DNA from: Candidatus Gastranaerophilales bacterium
GTDB lineage: Bacteria > Cyanobacteriota > Vampirovibrionia > Gastranaerophilales > Gastranaerophilaceae
NCBI GenBank assembly: GCA_944325635.1
Contig: CALVBD010000003.1
Coordinates: 1 to 64,000, forward strand
Reading direction: 5' to 3'
DNA length: 64,000 nucleotides
Positions 45,391 to 54,197 of the stretch are shown here, in pieces. Numbering within the stretch: position 1 is the stretch's first letter; each line of letters starts with the position of its first letter. Under the pieces are notes generated by a model. It saw only the letters and a list, made by a program, of their open reading frames with translations, was not told the DNA's origin and made no database searches. The position numbers and the translations under genes were made by a program.

Positions 45391-46710
45391 TTGACACAAA
45401 AATATTACATTAAAGGCGGAACCCCGTTAAAAGGAGAAGTTTCAATAGGCGGTGCAAAAAATTCTGTTTTAAAATTAATGGCCGCTGCACTATTAGCTAA
45501 AGGTGAAACTAAAATATACAATGTACCTGATTTGACTGACGTTGAAATTATGCTGAGTGTCATTGAACAACTCGGAGCAAAAACAACTTATAATAAAACT
45601 GAAAAATCAGTAACAATTGATGCGACAAACCTCACCAGCGTCACTGCAAAATATGAACTTGTAAGCAAAATGAGAGCATCATTTATAGTACTGGGCGCAC
45701 TTGTTTCAAGATGCCGCGAAGCAATAGTCGCGCTTCCGGGCGGATGTGCAATCGGCGAAAGACGAGTTGATTTTCATATAAAAGGTCTTGAAGCTCTCGG
45801 TGCTAAAATCAAAATCGAAAACGGCTATGTCCATGCCAAAGTGCCTAAACTTGTAGGTACTGATATTTATCTCGATATACCTTCCGTTGGTGCGACTGAA
45901 AATTTAATGCTTGCAGCTACTCTTGCAGAAGGTTCTACAAGAATTCAAAATGCAGCGCAAGAGCCTGAAATTGTTGATCTTGCAAACTTTTTAAATTCTC
46001 TTGGCGCAGACATCAACGGTGCAGGAACTTCGGAAATTATTATTAACGGTGTAAAACAGGAAAACTTACACCCTATTGAATATACAACAATTCCTGACAG
46101 AATTGAAGCCGGGACATTCATGACGGCAATTATTGCGACAAAAGGCAAAGCCATTATAAGAAATGTTTTCCCTGCACATTTAACTTTCTTTACGGATAAG
46201 TTACTCAAAATGGGTGCAAACATTAAGCTTCTTGAACCGAACGCGCTTGAAGTAAGCTGTAAAAACAGATTAAATTCCATAAATTTTGTTACCCAGCCAT
46301 ATCCGGGATTTCCGACAGATTTACAATCCATGGCAATGACATTATTATCAACCGCAAACGGTGTCGGCATAATTACTGAAAGCCTTTACGAAAACAGATT
46401 TATGCAGGTTCCTGAACTCAGAAGAATGGGCGCCGATATTCACCAGGACAGAAACCATGCGATTATTAAAGGCGTAAAAAAACTCACAGGTGCAACATTA
46501 GCCGCAAGTGACCTTAGAGCAGGGGCTTCCCTGGTTGTTGCCGCACTTATGGCTGAAGGAAATTCCGTCATTGAAAACTTACATCATATAGATAGAGGAT
46601 ACGAAAATTTCGAAACTAAGCTAAGATTGTTAGGAGGTAAGATTGAAAGGAGAGAGGATTCTCCTATAATCAACCCGACGGAGGGAATACACAATGAGTC
46701 CTACTTATAA
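45391..46710 (+). CDS. murA: UDP-N-acetylglucosamine 1-carboxyvinyltransferase
   Basis: 439 aa, first committed step of peptidoglycan synthesis (PEP + UDP-GlcNAc). KNSVLKLMAA with the conserved Lys/Asn pair (23-24), MRASFIVLGALVSR, PGGCAIGERRVD with the PEP-binding Cys119 (target of fosfomycin), and TTIPDRIEAGTFM, FPTDLQSMAM, and DLRAGASLVVAALMAEG are all present. TTG start at 45391 after GGAGAG. It overlaps the small RWYD gene by 17 nt. Confidence 0.97.
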   Translation: MTQKYYIKGGTPLKGEVSIGGAKNSVLKLMAAALLAKGETKIYNVPDLTDVEIMLSVIEQLGAKTTYNKTEKSVTIDATNLTSVTAKYELVSKMRASFIVLGALVSRCREAIVALPGGCAIGERRVDFHIKGLEALGAKIKIENGYVHAKVPKLVGTDIYLDIPSVGATENLMLAATLAEGSTRIQNAAQEPEIVDLANFLNSLGADINGAGTSEIIINGVKQENLHPIEYTTIPDRIEAGTFMTAIIATKGKAIIRNVFPAHLTFFTDKLLKMGANIKLLEPNALEVSCKNRLNSINFVTQPYPGFPTDLQSMAMTLLSTANGVGIITESLYENRFMQVPELRRMGADIHQDRNHAIIKGVKKLTGATLAASDLRAGASLVVAALMAEGNSVIENLHHIDRGYENFETKLRLLGGKIERREDSPIINPTEGIHNESYL

Positions 46711-47032
46711 GCGTTGGTACGATCACGATCCGCTATTACTAGAAGTTATCGAACTGTTAAAAAATTATCAAACTGAACTGCATGCTCAGGCTGAAATTTT
46801 CTTGAAAAAAATTGAAGAAAAAGTTTCCAAAGAAACAGTTGATAAATTTTATGCAATGGTAAAGCCTGTGAATGCGAATAATCGCTGGTATGATAAGGAT
46901 CCTGTTATTTCCAGAACGGTTGAAATTTTAAGGATTGTTCCTCCAGAAGCTCAAAAAATCTGCGCACAGAATTTTATAAGAACGTTAAAAGAAATGGGCA
47001 TTGAATACGAAAGCCCGAATGGAAACAGTTAA
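46694..47032 (+). CDS. RWYD-repeat protein 1, hypothetical
   Basis: 112 aa with two similar units: KRWYDHDPLLLEVIELLKNY (6-25) and NRWYDKDPVISRTVEILRIV (about 63-82), each followed by an Ala/Gln helix (HAQAEIFLKKIEEKV, EAQKICAQNFIRTLKEMG). The same R-W-Y-D-x-D-P unit occurs twice in the gene at 48919-49296. It begins inside murA (17-nt overlap), so expression is tied to cell-wall synthesis, and ends at a terminator. Function unknown; no signal peptide. Confidence 0.8.
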   Translation: MSPTYKRWYDHDPLLLEVIELLKNYQTELHAQAEIFLKKIEEKVSKETVDKFYAMVKPVNANNRWYDKDPVISRTVEILRIVPPEAQKICAQNFIRTLKEMGIEYESPNGNS

Positions 47033-47062
47033 AAACTCTCTTTTAAATTAAAGAGAGTTTTT
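47031..47062 (+). terminator. Terminator of murA-RWYD operon
   Basis: AAAACTCTCTTT-taaatt-AAAGAGAGTTTTTT immediately after the stop. Confidence 0.9.
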
Positions 47063-47084
47063 TATTTATCAACAATTTAAATGA

Positions 47085-47112
47085 TTGATTTCTGTATCAA
47101 AAACATTAAAAT
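47085..47112 (+). promoter_or_regulatory. Probable leaderless promoter of the 47119 gene
   Basis: TTGATT (47085-47090), 16-nt spacer, TAAAAT (47107-47112), then 6 nt to the ATG. No Shine-Dalgarno sequence. Confidence 0.5.
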
Positions 47113-47118
47113 TATTGT

Positions 47119-47682
47119 ATGAGAAGGTGGATTATATTATTAGCATTATTGGTCTGCTCTTTGCCGTCAATTGCAAAAGATGTGGATTATGAGCAGGTGT
47201 ATCGGGATTTAGAGGTTCCGACTCATAAATACGTCCATGATATCGACCCCGGAGAATATTATGATACAAAGACCTCTACCTGGTCTCCATACCCGCTTTT
47301 GAGACTCTTAGCACCTTTATATTTCAAAACAATAGTTGTCGAGCCCGGATATTATCTTTTAACCCCGAGAGAACACAAAGGGAATTGGTACATGCTCTTT
47401 AAAGAGGCAGGACGAATAAAATATATTGTCCCGATTTATGATAGAGAAATAGTTCCGGAATTTTTCTATGATGAAAACCTACCGAAACCAAAACTTTCAC
47501 CTACACAAAAAATGCACCTCGGCATGCTTGATTTTATCGGGAAATTTGTTCCGAGTGCAAAAAGAAAACCTACACCGCAGACGTATCTTGAACTAACTGA
47601 TTTGGATAATAATTTTATATCCATGGTCGTTTACTGGGGGAATTACAGATATTACACGATATTCAGGACAACACCTATGTAA
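47119..47682 (+). CDS. Exported hypothetical protein
   Basis: 187 aa with a signal peptide (MRRWIILLALLVCSLPSIAK). The mature part is rich in Tyr and Pro (HDIDPGEYYDTKTSTWSPYP, LLAPLYFKTIVVEPGYYLLT) and probably beta-structured, ending NYRYYTIFRTTPM. No known domain. It resembles in composition the lipoprotein at 15217-15633 but is not obviously homologous. Confidence 0.75.
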   Translation: MRRWIILLALLVCSLPSIAKDVDYEQVYRDLEVPTHKYVHDIDPGEYYDTKTSTWSPYPLLRLLAPLYFKTIVVEPGYYLLTPREHKGNWYMLFKEAGRIKYIVPIYDREIVPEFFYDENLPKPKLSPTQKMHLGMLDFIGKFVPSAKRKPTPQTYLELTDLDNNFISMVVYWGNYRYYTIFRTTPM

Positions 47683-47738
47683 AAAAAATCCGCCCTTATT
47701 CGGACGGTAAATCACACATAAATAATATTTAATTTAAT

Positions 47739-48440
47739 TTATTTTGTTCCAATTATAGCGTAATTAATATAACCATGCTTACTTGGAGCAGAATAACAAA
47801 CCTTTAAGTTTTTAAATCCGGCCTTTTCGCATAAAAATTGTAATGATTCCATTACGATAGGTTTTACATGAGTTAAATCCGAGTAAAAATTTTGCAGATT
47901 TTTTATATTGCGGCAATTCAAGGTTTCCAACAGGATTATTCCACCTTCTTCAATGTGCTCGTAAGCAAGGTGGATAAATTCATAAAGATAGTCGAATGAT
48001 AGATGTTCTACAACTTCAATTGCAGAAATCCCCGAAAAAATTTCATCGGTATTTTTTAAATAAGTTACAGCATCATTCAATTCAACATCAAAATTTTTAT
48101 CCTTTAATAACTTATATTCAAGAGTGTTGATTTCTATACCTTTAACTTTTATCCCGTTTTTCTGCAAAATTTCAAGAAATTCACCGCGTCCGCAGCCTAT
48201 ATCAAGGAAACACTTTTGAGAATTTTGCGGAATAAATTGGATATAGCCGCTTTGTATTTTTGTAATTATGTCTTTGTCATAGAAACAATTTTCAAATAAA
48301 TAGTAATATAAATCTTTTTCAGAAAATTCTGAAAACCTATTTTTGGGAATTTCGGATTTTAAAATCGCTTTTTCATATAACGGCTCAAGATTTTTTACTT
48401 TTGAAAAAGGTTTAGTTTTTTGAATTAAATATTCCAGCAT
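47739..48440 (-). CDS. SAM-dependent methyltransferase (type 11/23)
   Basis: 233 aa from the Met at 48440; the frame extends to 48512 but the extra residues look unlike protein and GAGAGG lies ahead of 48440. Motif I CFLDIGCGRGEFLEILQKNG, then VKGIEINTLEYKLLKDKNFD, and motif IV region ISAIEVVEHLSFDYLYEFIH are typical. The length and the LDIGCGRGEF box resemble methyltransferases that act in polysaccharide modification. Substrate unknown. Confidence 0.8.
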   Translation of the reverse strand: MLEYLIQKTKPFSKVKNLEPLYEKAILKSEIPKNRFSEFSEKDLYYYLFENCFYDKDIITKIQSGYIQFIPQNSQKCFLDIGCGRGEFLEILQKNGIKVKGIEINTLEYKLLKDKNFDVELNDAVTYLKNTDEIFSGISAIEVVEHLSFDYLYEFIHLAYEHIEEGGIILLETLNCRNIKNLQNFYSDLTHVKPIVMESLQFLCEKAGFKNLKVCYSAPSKHGYINYAIIGTK

Positions 48441-48588
48441 ACAATGACAATTCCTCTCATTAAAAGTGTTATTTTGGTTCATTTTTAGCATTAAACAGGT
48501 AAATATTACCAAAATATTTGTATTTTGTCAATAAATACAAACTTTCAGGTATAACATTTTCTTTCTGTAAATTTTAAAATTTAAAATT

Positions 48589-48918
48589 ATGGTTGAAGAA
48601 AAAAACACATTAAAACTCTTCGGGAAACGCCTGAGAGAGTTAAGGGCTAAAAACAGAATTACACAGGAAAAACTTGCGGAAATGATTGGTGTTGAACAAC
48701 AGCAAATCTGCCGTATAGAAACAGGCGGCTGTTTCACGACAATTGATAATTTGAAAAAACTTTCAGTTGCCTTAAAGGTACCGATTGACGAACTTTTTAA
48801 CTTTTGCCATCAGAAAGAATCAGACGCCCTTCTGTCCGAGTTACAGGAACTCCTCAAAAAAGCGTCTGATGATCAGTTGAAATTAATTTACAGAATAGTT
48901 AACGATATTTTAAAATAA
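48589..48918 (+). CDS. XRE-family HTH transcriptional regulator 1
   Basis: 109 aa. Helix-turn-helix at about 11-65: FGKRLRELRAKNRITQEKLA, EMIGVEQQQICRIETGGCF, ending with VPIDELFNF. The C-terminal helix (LLSELQELLKKASDDQLKLI) may dimerise. TTGTCA (48525-48530) and TATAAC (48550-48555) with a 19-nt spacer may be its promoter. It stands divergent from the methyltransferase and convergent with RWYD protein 2. Likely regulated targets are unknown. Confidence 0.85.
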   Translation: MVEEKNTLKLFGKRLRELRAKNRITQEKLAEMIGVEQQQICRIETGGCFTTIDNLKKLSVALKVPIDELFNFCHQKESDALLSELQELLKKASDDQLKLIYRIVNDILK

Positions 48919-49296
48919 CTATTCTTCACTTTCTTCATCGTCTTTGTTTGTCTTGATTTTATCGACGACCATTTTTGCCATTTCTTTGGCGATAAGTCTC
49001 TGGGTCGGTTCAGGACAGTTCTGGAGCATGTTCATCGCTGTTCTGACAGTTGAATCAATATCGTACCAGCGGCCTTTTCTGTTTTCGTCAATTCCTGAAC
49101 CTACTGCATTGATAATATCTTCAACAGCTTCGTATTTTTCATCTTCGATGTTGTGTTCAATAATAATTTTAATCAAATTAAGCGCGATTTTAATCTGGGT
49201 TTCGTCATCGCTCTGCTCTAACGTTGCGATTGCCTGTGATAAAACCGGGTCTTTATCATACCAGCGGCGCTGTCTGTTGCTGTACTCTTCTTTCAT
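48919..49296 (-). CDS. RWYD-repeat protein 2, hypothetical
   Basis: 125 aa with two units: RRWYDKDPVLSQAIATLEQS (10-29) and GRWYDIDSTVRTAMNMLQNC (about 75-94), followed by EPTQRLIAKEMAKMVVDKI. Paralogue of the protein at 46694-47032, whose second unit is very similar (NRWYDKDPVISRTVEILRIV). AAGGAG precedes the ATG. It follows fixX by 23 nt on the same strand and is probably in the fixC-fixX operon. No known family; no export signal. Confidence 0.8.
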   Translation of the reverse strand: MKEEYSNRQRRWYDKDPVLSQAIATLEQSDDETQIKIALNLIKIIIEHNIEDEKYEAVEDIINAVGSGIDENRKGRWYDIDSTVRTAMNMLQNCPEPTQRLIAKEMAKMVVDKIKTNKDDEESEE

Positions 49297-49319
49297 AACT
49301 TTTTCTCCTTTATTCTCTT

Positions 49320-49595
49320 TTAACCGTTTTTAAATGTTACACCTTTTGTGCCTTTCGGGTAATTCCATTCAAGACATTTCTTTTCACACGCAATTCTGCA
49401 TGCCCCGCATTCAAGGCAGTTTTCAAATTTTATAAGCAGTTTTTGTTCATCTTCAAGCCATTCATAAACATTAGCCGGACAAACATAGGTGCAGATTTTC
49501 TTTTTGCAGGTTTTGCACTCTTCCTGATTTGGTTTCAGGTGAGAGTCCGTATCCGGTTCATATTTAATTTTTGACAATTTATCTTCTAAACTCAT
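49320..49595 (-). CDS. fixX: Ferredoxin-like protein FixX
   Basis: 91 aa. Cys-rich polyferredoxin: CKTCKKKICTYVCPANVYEW in the N-terminal half and ENCLECGACRIACEKKCLEW in the C-terminal half, ending NYPKGTKGV as in FixX. It carries electrons with FixC towards the quinone side of an electron-bifurcating or ETF system. Overlaps fixC by 4 nt. Confidence 0.9.
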   Translation of the reverse strand: MSLEDKLSKIKYEPDTDSHLKPNQEECKTCKKKICTYVCPANVYEWLEDEQKLLIKFENCLECGACRIACEKKCLEWNYPKGTKGVTFKNG

Positions 49596-50893
49596 TTAAC
49601 CAAAACACTCCATAATAATTTAATAACACTGAAACCGTCTTTAAACAATTCTTTTAAGCTTCTGCTTTTGATGAAATTTTTTATAAAATCCCGATAAAGT
49701 GTCCGTTTTGGAACGCTATTAACGGAGGTAAACATTTCAAAAAACATATTTATCCGTTCAAGATAGTATTTAAGGAAGGATTCTTTTCTAGTATGAATAA
49801 CATCCATCAAATCCCTGTAGGTTTTTAAATCTTTCATTACAAAAGATTTTTCAAGTGCTTCGGCGTAGCGGCTGAGGGATTTTTTGCTGAAATCTCCTTT
49901 TGATAATGCGACAACCGCGGCTTCTCCGGCAAGTTTTCCGCTAATCATGGCAAGATTTGTCCCTTCCCAGTGAAGGTTATTAACGAGCATTGCGGCATCT
50001 CCAGCAACCATAACCCCGTCTGATACAAGCGCCGGTATTTTCTTAAATCCGCCTTCCGGTATAAGGTGAGCCGAATATTCAAGAAGTTCGCCATCTTTTA
50101 TCAGAGGCGCAATCACAGGGTGCTCTTTCAATTTATCCAGAAGTTCATAAGGTTTTGTCTTATGTTCTTCGAATTCATCGAGAGTAACCCCGAGCCCTAT
50201 GCTCACGGATTCTTTATTTGTATAAATAAACCCTAGTCCGAGCATTCCGAGCATTGAACCGCCGAAAATTTCATAAATACAGCCTTCGTCATCATTCAGG
50301 TGAAATCTGTCATTTATTTTTTCTTTAGGGAGTTTGTAAACCTCCTTGACGCTTACGGCAACATCTTTTGGCTCAATATCGCCGCGAAGTCCTATTTGTT
50401 TTGCGAGGAGCGAATTTACGCCGTCTGCGAGAACAACAATATCAGCGTAATAATCTTCAAGTTCCGTCCTGACGCCGACAACTGCGCCGTCTTTTTGAAG
50501 GAGTTCTCTCACAACTGTTTCTTCAACAAGAATAACCCCTTCTTTTTTCGCTTCTTCCGCCATCCAGCGGTCGAATTTTCCGCGCATAACCGTGTAGCTT
50601 ACCGGAAGTTCGTGTTTATTCTGATAAGAAACAACCGTCCCGTCGTATTCGCCGAGGATTGCGTATTTGTGTTCGACGTTTTTTCTCTCTAGCGGCGCTG
50701 TTTTTTCAAAATCCGGGAAAACCTCACGTGTAGGCTGTGCGTAAATGGCGCCCCCGAAAACGTTTTTGCTTCCGGAGAATTTTCCGCGCTCAATAAGGAT
50801 AACCTTATGCCCCGAACGTGCAATTGTAACCGCGCAGGAAATCCCTGCAGGCCCTGCACCGACAACTATAACTTCTGTTTTATTTTCAGGCAT
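49592..50893 (-). CDS. fixC: FAD-dependent ETF:quinone oxidoreductase-like FixC
   Basis: 433 aa. N-terminal FAD Rossmann motif VIVVGAGPAGISCAVTIARS (9-28), then ERGKFSGSKNVFGGAIY typical of FixC/ETF-QO, VVLADGVNSLLAKQIGLRG, and VMVAGDAAMLVNNLHWEGTN (second FAD motif). The C-terminal region is helical and basic, without the TM-like insertion of mitochondrial ETF-QO. With FixX it should take electrons from FixAB, which are not encoded here. In FixABCX, electrons from NADH are split between quinone and ferredoxin. Confidence 0.92.
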   Translation of the reverse strand: MPENKTEVIVVGAGPAGISCAVTIARSGHKVILIERGKFSGSKNVFGGAIYAQPTREVFPDFEKTAPLERKNVEHKYAILGEYDGTVVSYQNKHELPVSYTVMRGKFDRWMAEEAKKEGVILVEETVVRELLQKDGAVVGVRTELEDYYADIVVLADGVNSLLAKQIGLRGDIEPKDVAVSVKEVYKLPKEKINDRFHLNDDEGCIYEIFGGSMLGMLGLGFIYTNKESVSIGLGVTLDEFEEHKTKPYELLDKLKEHPVIAPLIKDGELLEYSAHLIPEGGFKKIPALVSDGVMVAGDAAMLVNNLHWEGTNLAMISGKLAGEAAVVALSKGDFSKKSLSRYAEALEKSFVMKDLKTYRDLMDVIHTRKESFLKYYLERINMFFEMFTSVNSVPKRTLYRDFIKNFIKSRSLKELFKDGFSVIKLLWSVLVK

Positions 50894-50962
50894 AAAATTA
50901 TCCTCTTTTATTCACTACGCAGAACACGCACATTGTAATTATACACTAAATTTTGTTCATTG

Positions 50963-50968
50963 TAAAAT
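50963..50968 (+). promoter_or_regulatory. -10-like box 7 nt before rsmD start (leaderless?)
   Basis: TAAAAT at 50963-50968; ATG at 50976; no Shine-Dalgarno sequence and no convincing -35. Confidence 0.35.
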
Positions 50969-50975
50969 AGTTAAT

Positions 50976-51494
50976 ATGAATATCACAGCGGGTAAATTTA
51001 AAGGACAGAAGATTACGGCACCTGATGAGAAGATTACCCGTCCGACATTATCAAAAGTTCGGATGAGTATTTTTAACACACTTCAGGCAATGATTGATTT
51101 TGAAGGCGCGAGTTTTCTTGATATGTATGCAGGTTCAGGCATTATGGGATTGGAAGCACTCTCAAGAGGTTTTGCAAAAGCCGTTGCAATAGAAAAACAC
51201 CCTAAAGCCGCACAAATTATCAAAAATAATTACAGAAAGTTTTCACCTGCTCCGACCCTGCTTACCGGCGACAGCCTGAAAATTACACCGGCAATACAGG
51301 AAAAATTCGACGTAATCTACATTGACCCGCCGTATTTTTCAGGGATTTACGAACAGAGCCTCAAGGCAATAAAAGATATCACAGGCGGAATCGTAATTCT
51401 TGAACACGTTAATGAAGTTGAATTCACTGGCTATGAATTAATTAAGCAAAAAAAATACGGCAACAAATTTATAACATTTCTTTGTAAAGAATAA
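50976..51494 (+). CDS. rsmD: 16S rRNA (guanine(966)-N(2))-methyltransferase RsmD
   Basis: 172 aa from the ATG at 50976; the longer frame reaching back to 50745 runs through fixC on the other strand. MNITAGKFKGQKITAP, RPTLSKVRMSIFNTLQ, motif I FLDMYAGSGIMGLEALSRG, and the catalytic DPPY in VIYIDPPYFSGIY are diagnostic. It methylates G966 of 16S rRNA (E. coli numbering). LptB follows after 61 nt. Confidence 0.93.
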   Translation: MNITAGKFKGQKITAPDEKITRPTLSKVRMSIFNTLQAMIDFEGASFLDMYAGSGIMGLEALSRGFAKAVAIEKHPKAAQIIKNNYRKFSPAPTLLTGDSLKITPAIQEKFDVIYIDPPYFSGIYEQSLKAIKDITGGIVILEHVNEVEFTGYELIKQKKYGNKFITFLCKE

Positions 51495-51555
51495 GTTTTT
51501 AATTGCAAAGGGGATTTTTTTTAAGTAAAATTTTAGTATTAAAAAAGGGGAATGT

Positions 51556-52284
51556 ATGAGAAGAATTGAGGCTAAGAATCTAATAAAAATATACGGCGAC
51601 AGAAGCGTTGTAAATGATGTTTCTTTTCACGTTGATAAAGGCGAGGTTGTTTGTCTTTTGGGTCCGAACGGTGCCGGAAAAACTACAACGTTTTATATGG
51701 TTGTAGGTCTTGTTAAACCGAATAAAGGCCACATATACCTTGATAACCATGACATTTCCGCAATGCCGATGAATGAACGCGCTCAGTTAGGTATTGGTTA
51801 TCTGCCGCAAGAAGCCTCAATTTTCAGAAAACTAAGCGTTGAAGATAATATCAAACTCGTTCTTGAAATGAACCCGAAACTAACCGTCAATGAAAAACGC
51901 CGTAAGCTGGAAGAACTATTAACAGAATTCGGGGTATTAAGATTACGTTCATATCCTGCTGTAGCCCTCTCAGGAGGTGAAAGAAGAAGGGTTGAAATTG
52001 CACGCGCACTTGCGGCAAGTCCGGATTTTATGCTTCTGGATGAACCTTTTGCCGGCATTGACCCTATCGCAATCGGCGATATCAAAGATAATATCAGAAA
52101 AATCTCGGAAGAAAAGGGCTTAGGCGTTCTTATAACTGACCACAACCCGAAAGCAACCCTTTCGATTACAGACAGAGCCTACGTTATCTTTGACGGTAAA
52201 ATTAAAATTCAGGGCAGAAGCGAAGAAGTAGCAGTTGACCCTGTTGCTAAAGAATTCTACTTAGGAAAGGATTTCGAACTTTAA
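51556..52284 (+). CDS. lptB: LPS export ABC transporter ATP-binding protein LptB
   Basis: 242 aa. Walker A GPNGAGKT (36-43), Q-loop GYLPQEASIFRKLSVEDNI (diagnostic of LptB), ABC signature LSGGERRRVEIARAL, Walker B MLLDEPFAGIDP, and switch His in LITDHN. It powers extraction of LPS from the inner membrane. Its stop overlaps the permease start by one base (TAATG), confirming the assignment. Confidence 0.96.
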   Translation: MRRIEAKNLIKIYGDRSVVNDVSFHVDKGEVVCLLGPNGAGKTTTFYMVVGLVKPNKGHIYLDNHDISAMPMNERAQLGIGYLPQEASIFRKLSVEDNIKLVLEMNPKLTVNEKRRKLEELLTEFGVLRLRSYPAVALSGGERRRVEIARALAASPDFMLLDEPFAGIDPIAIGDIKDNIRKISEEKGLGVLITDHNPKATLSITDRAYVIFDGKIKIQGRSEEVAVDPVAKEFYLGKDFEL

Positions 52285-53396
52285 TGAAATTCCCTAAAAT
52301 TACAATCTACGACAGATATATTTTTAATCAGGTGCTTGTCACAACCCTTGTCGCGATTTTACTGTTTACGGTCGTATGGATTGCGCCTGAGATGCTTTTG
52401 AACACAATAAAGAAAACTCTAGAGGGTCAATATACAGTAAAAACAGCCTGCCTTGTACTCTTTTATGAACTGCCTAAAATCTTAGGAAAAGCATTTCCTG
52501 TCGGACTACTTCTCGGCACGCTTTTTACGTTTGATAAATTAAGCAAAGACTCCGAACTTACGATATTCAGAGCTGTCGGTATGTCTTTTCAACGTATTCT
52601 CGCACCGGTTCTTGTTTTAAGCTTTATCATTACAGGCTGCTGTTTTGTAACATGCGATAAACTCATCCCGATTTCCGCAAACCGTATAAACATGATTAAA
52701 GACCGCTATCCGTCAACACAATATATTTACACACAGAAAGCTGACGACGGAAGCCCGAAACTGGCAGTAATTATCTCACGCTTCAGAAAAGATATGATGA
52801 ATAATGTCATTGTTCTTGATTTTTCAAGCAAATATTATACAGACGTCCATCAGCTATCAAACATTTATTCAGCCAAAACCGGACAATATCTCGGAGATAA
52901 ATGGAGACTAAACGATATTACGCAATACCAGATAAACAACGACGGAATATTTACAAATATCAGACAACTAAAAACAATGGATATATTAAACGGTGAAGAC
53001 GCTAAAAATGCCTTTATCCTTATGACATATTCAACAAAAAAAGAACGCGAAATTACAAATGAAAATCTGCATAATTATATAAAACTTCTAAAAAAAGAAG
53101 GGCTTGATGAAGAATATAGATATATGCTGAATAAATATTTGCAAAGGTTTTTCCATCCGTTCGTATGTGTTTTATTAGCGATTATGGGAACTCTTCTCGG
53201 ATTCAGCAGACCGCGCGAACAGAGATTGGTCGGCTTTACTATAGCAATCGGATGTATCTTCTTGTATTATATAACTCTGCCATTCTTTGATCTTCTGGCA
53301 GAAAAAGGGGTTCTGCCGCCTTTAGTCACGGCAATATTCCCGCCGTTTGCATTTTTAATCGCAATTATATGTTTCTACAAGTCTAAGGATCTGTAA
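52284..53396 (+). CDS. LPS export permease, LptF/LptG family
   Basis: 370 aa. Three N-terminal and three C-terminal membrane spans flank a periplasmic beta-jellyroll of about 150 residues. IYDRYIFNQVLVTTLVAILL, KDSELTIFRAVGMSF (coupling helix that contacts LptB) and PFVCVLLAIMGTLLGFSRPR are typical of YjgP/YjgQ permeases. Only one permease gene is present; cyanobacteria-related bacteria often have a single LptF/G-type protein, so it may act as a homodimer. Followed at once by the NAGPA gene. Confidence 0.92.
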   Translation: MKFPKITIYDRYIFNQVLVTTLVAILLFTVVWIAPEMLLNTIKKTLEGQYTVKTACLVLFYELPKILGKAFPVGLLLGTLFTFDKLSKDSELTIFRAVGMSFQRILAPVLVLSFIITGCCFVTCDKLIPISANRINMIKDRYPSTQYIYTQKADDGSPKLAVIISRFRKDMMNNVIVLDFSSKYYTDVHQLSNIYSAKTGQYLGDKWRLNDITQYQINNDGIFTNIRQLKTMDILNGEDAKNAFILMTYSTKKEREITNENLHNYIKLLKKEGLDEEYRYMLNKYLQRFFHPFVCVLLAIMGTLLGFSRPREQRLVGFTIAIGCIFLYYITLPFFDLLAEKGVLPPLVTAIFPPFAFLIAIICFYKSKDL

Positions 53397-54197
53397 ATGA
53401 AAAAACTTCTTTTAATATTATTTGTTTGTATACTTTCAATGAATTTTGCTCTGGCAAAAGAAGATATTGATATAACTTATAATGACGGAATTTATCATAT
53501 TGTTTTGAAAGGTGAAAAAATAAAGAAAAAAATAAAAGTTTATGCATCACAATCTCTGATGACGAACGAAGAAGCCCATAAAGCATCAGGTGCCAAATTA
53601 ACCGTTAACGCCGGATTTTTCGACCCTGAAAACCAGAAGTCCGTATCATACGTAACAATGGACAGCCACACTTACGAAGATCCTATGCTTAACGAAAACC
53701 TTTATAAAAATACTTTCCTGCGTAAAAATCTTGATAAAATCCTAAACAGAACAGAATTCCGAATTGTGGAATGTGACAGAAAAGAATTTAAGTATGAAAT
53801 GGTACCGCACAATACCCCTGTGGACTTTGCTTGTGACGTAAAATATGCGGTTCAGGGAGGCCCCTTAATCCTTCCGCAGCTAAGGCTTGAAGAAGAATTG
53901 TTCCTCGTAAAAGACGGAGAAACAATTGTCAGAGAATCATCATCGGTTCTGCATAAAGTCGCAAGAACAGTTCTGGGATTGAAAGACGGAGAATTACATA
54001 TTTTAATAATCACAGATGAACACCCTATGGATATGTATGAGGTTCAGGATTTATGCAAAAAACTCGGTTTTGAACGCGCAATGGGGCTTGACGGCGGAAG
54101 CTCCACCTCTATGAATTATAAAAATAAATACAGCGTAATTTCAACAAAAGGCGACGGCGCGGGACGAGAGTTGAAATCATTTATTATGGTATTCTAG
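53397..54197 (+). CDS. Exported phosphodiester glycosidase family protein (NAGPA domain)
   Basis: 266 aa with a signal peptide (MKKLLLILFVCILSMNFALA). NAGPA/DUF2233 landmarks: AKLTVNAGFFDPENQK, KYAVQGGPLILPQ, VARTVLGLKDGELHILIITD, and the C-terminal AMGLDGGSSTSMNYKNKY. Such proteins cleave sugar phosphodiester links, for example in cell-surface polymers. It follows the LPS permease without a gap, suggesting an envelope role. It converges with a hypothetical gene, overlapping by 4 nt. Confidence 0.88.
   Translation: MKKLLLILFVCILSMNFALAKEDIDITYNDGIYHIVLKGEKIKKKIKVYASQSLMTNEEAHKASGAKLTVNAGFFDPENQKSVSYVTMDSHTYEDPMLNENLYKNTFLRKNLDKILNRTEFRIVECDRKEFKYEMVPHNTPVDFACDVKYAVQGGPLILPQLRLEEELFLVKDGETIVRESSSVLHKVARTVLGLKDGELHILIITDEHPMDMYEVQDLCKKLGFERAMGLDGGSSTSMNYKNKYSVISTKGDGAGRELKSFIMVF

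Noticed and set aside
50745-50975. N-terminal extension of RsmD
   Set aside because: It is antisense to the fixC N-terminus; RsmD homology begins at the ATG at 50976.
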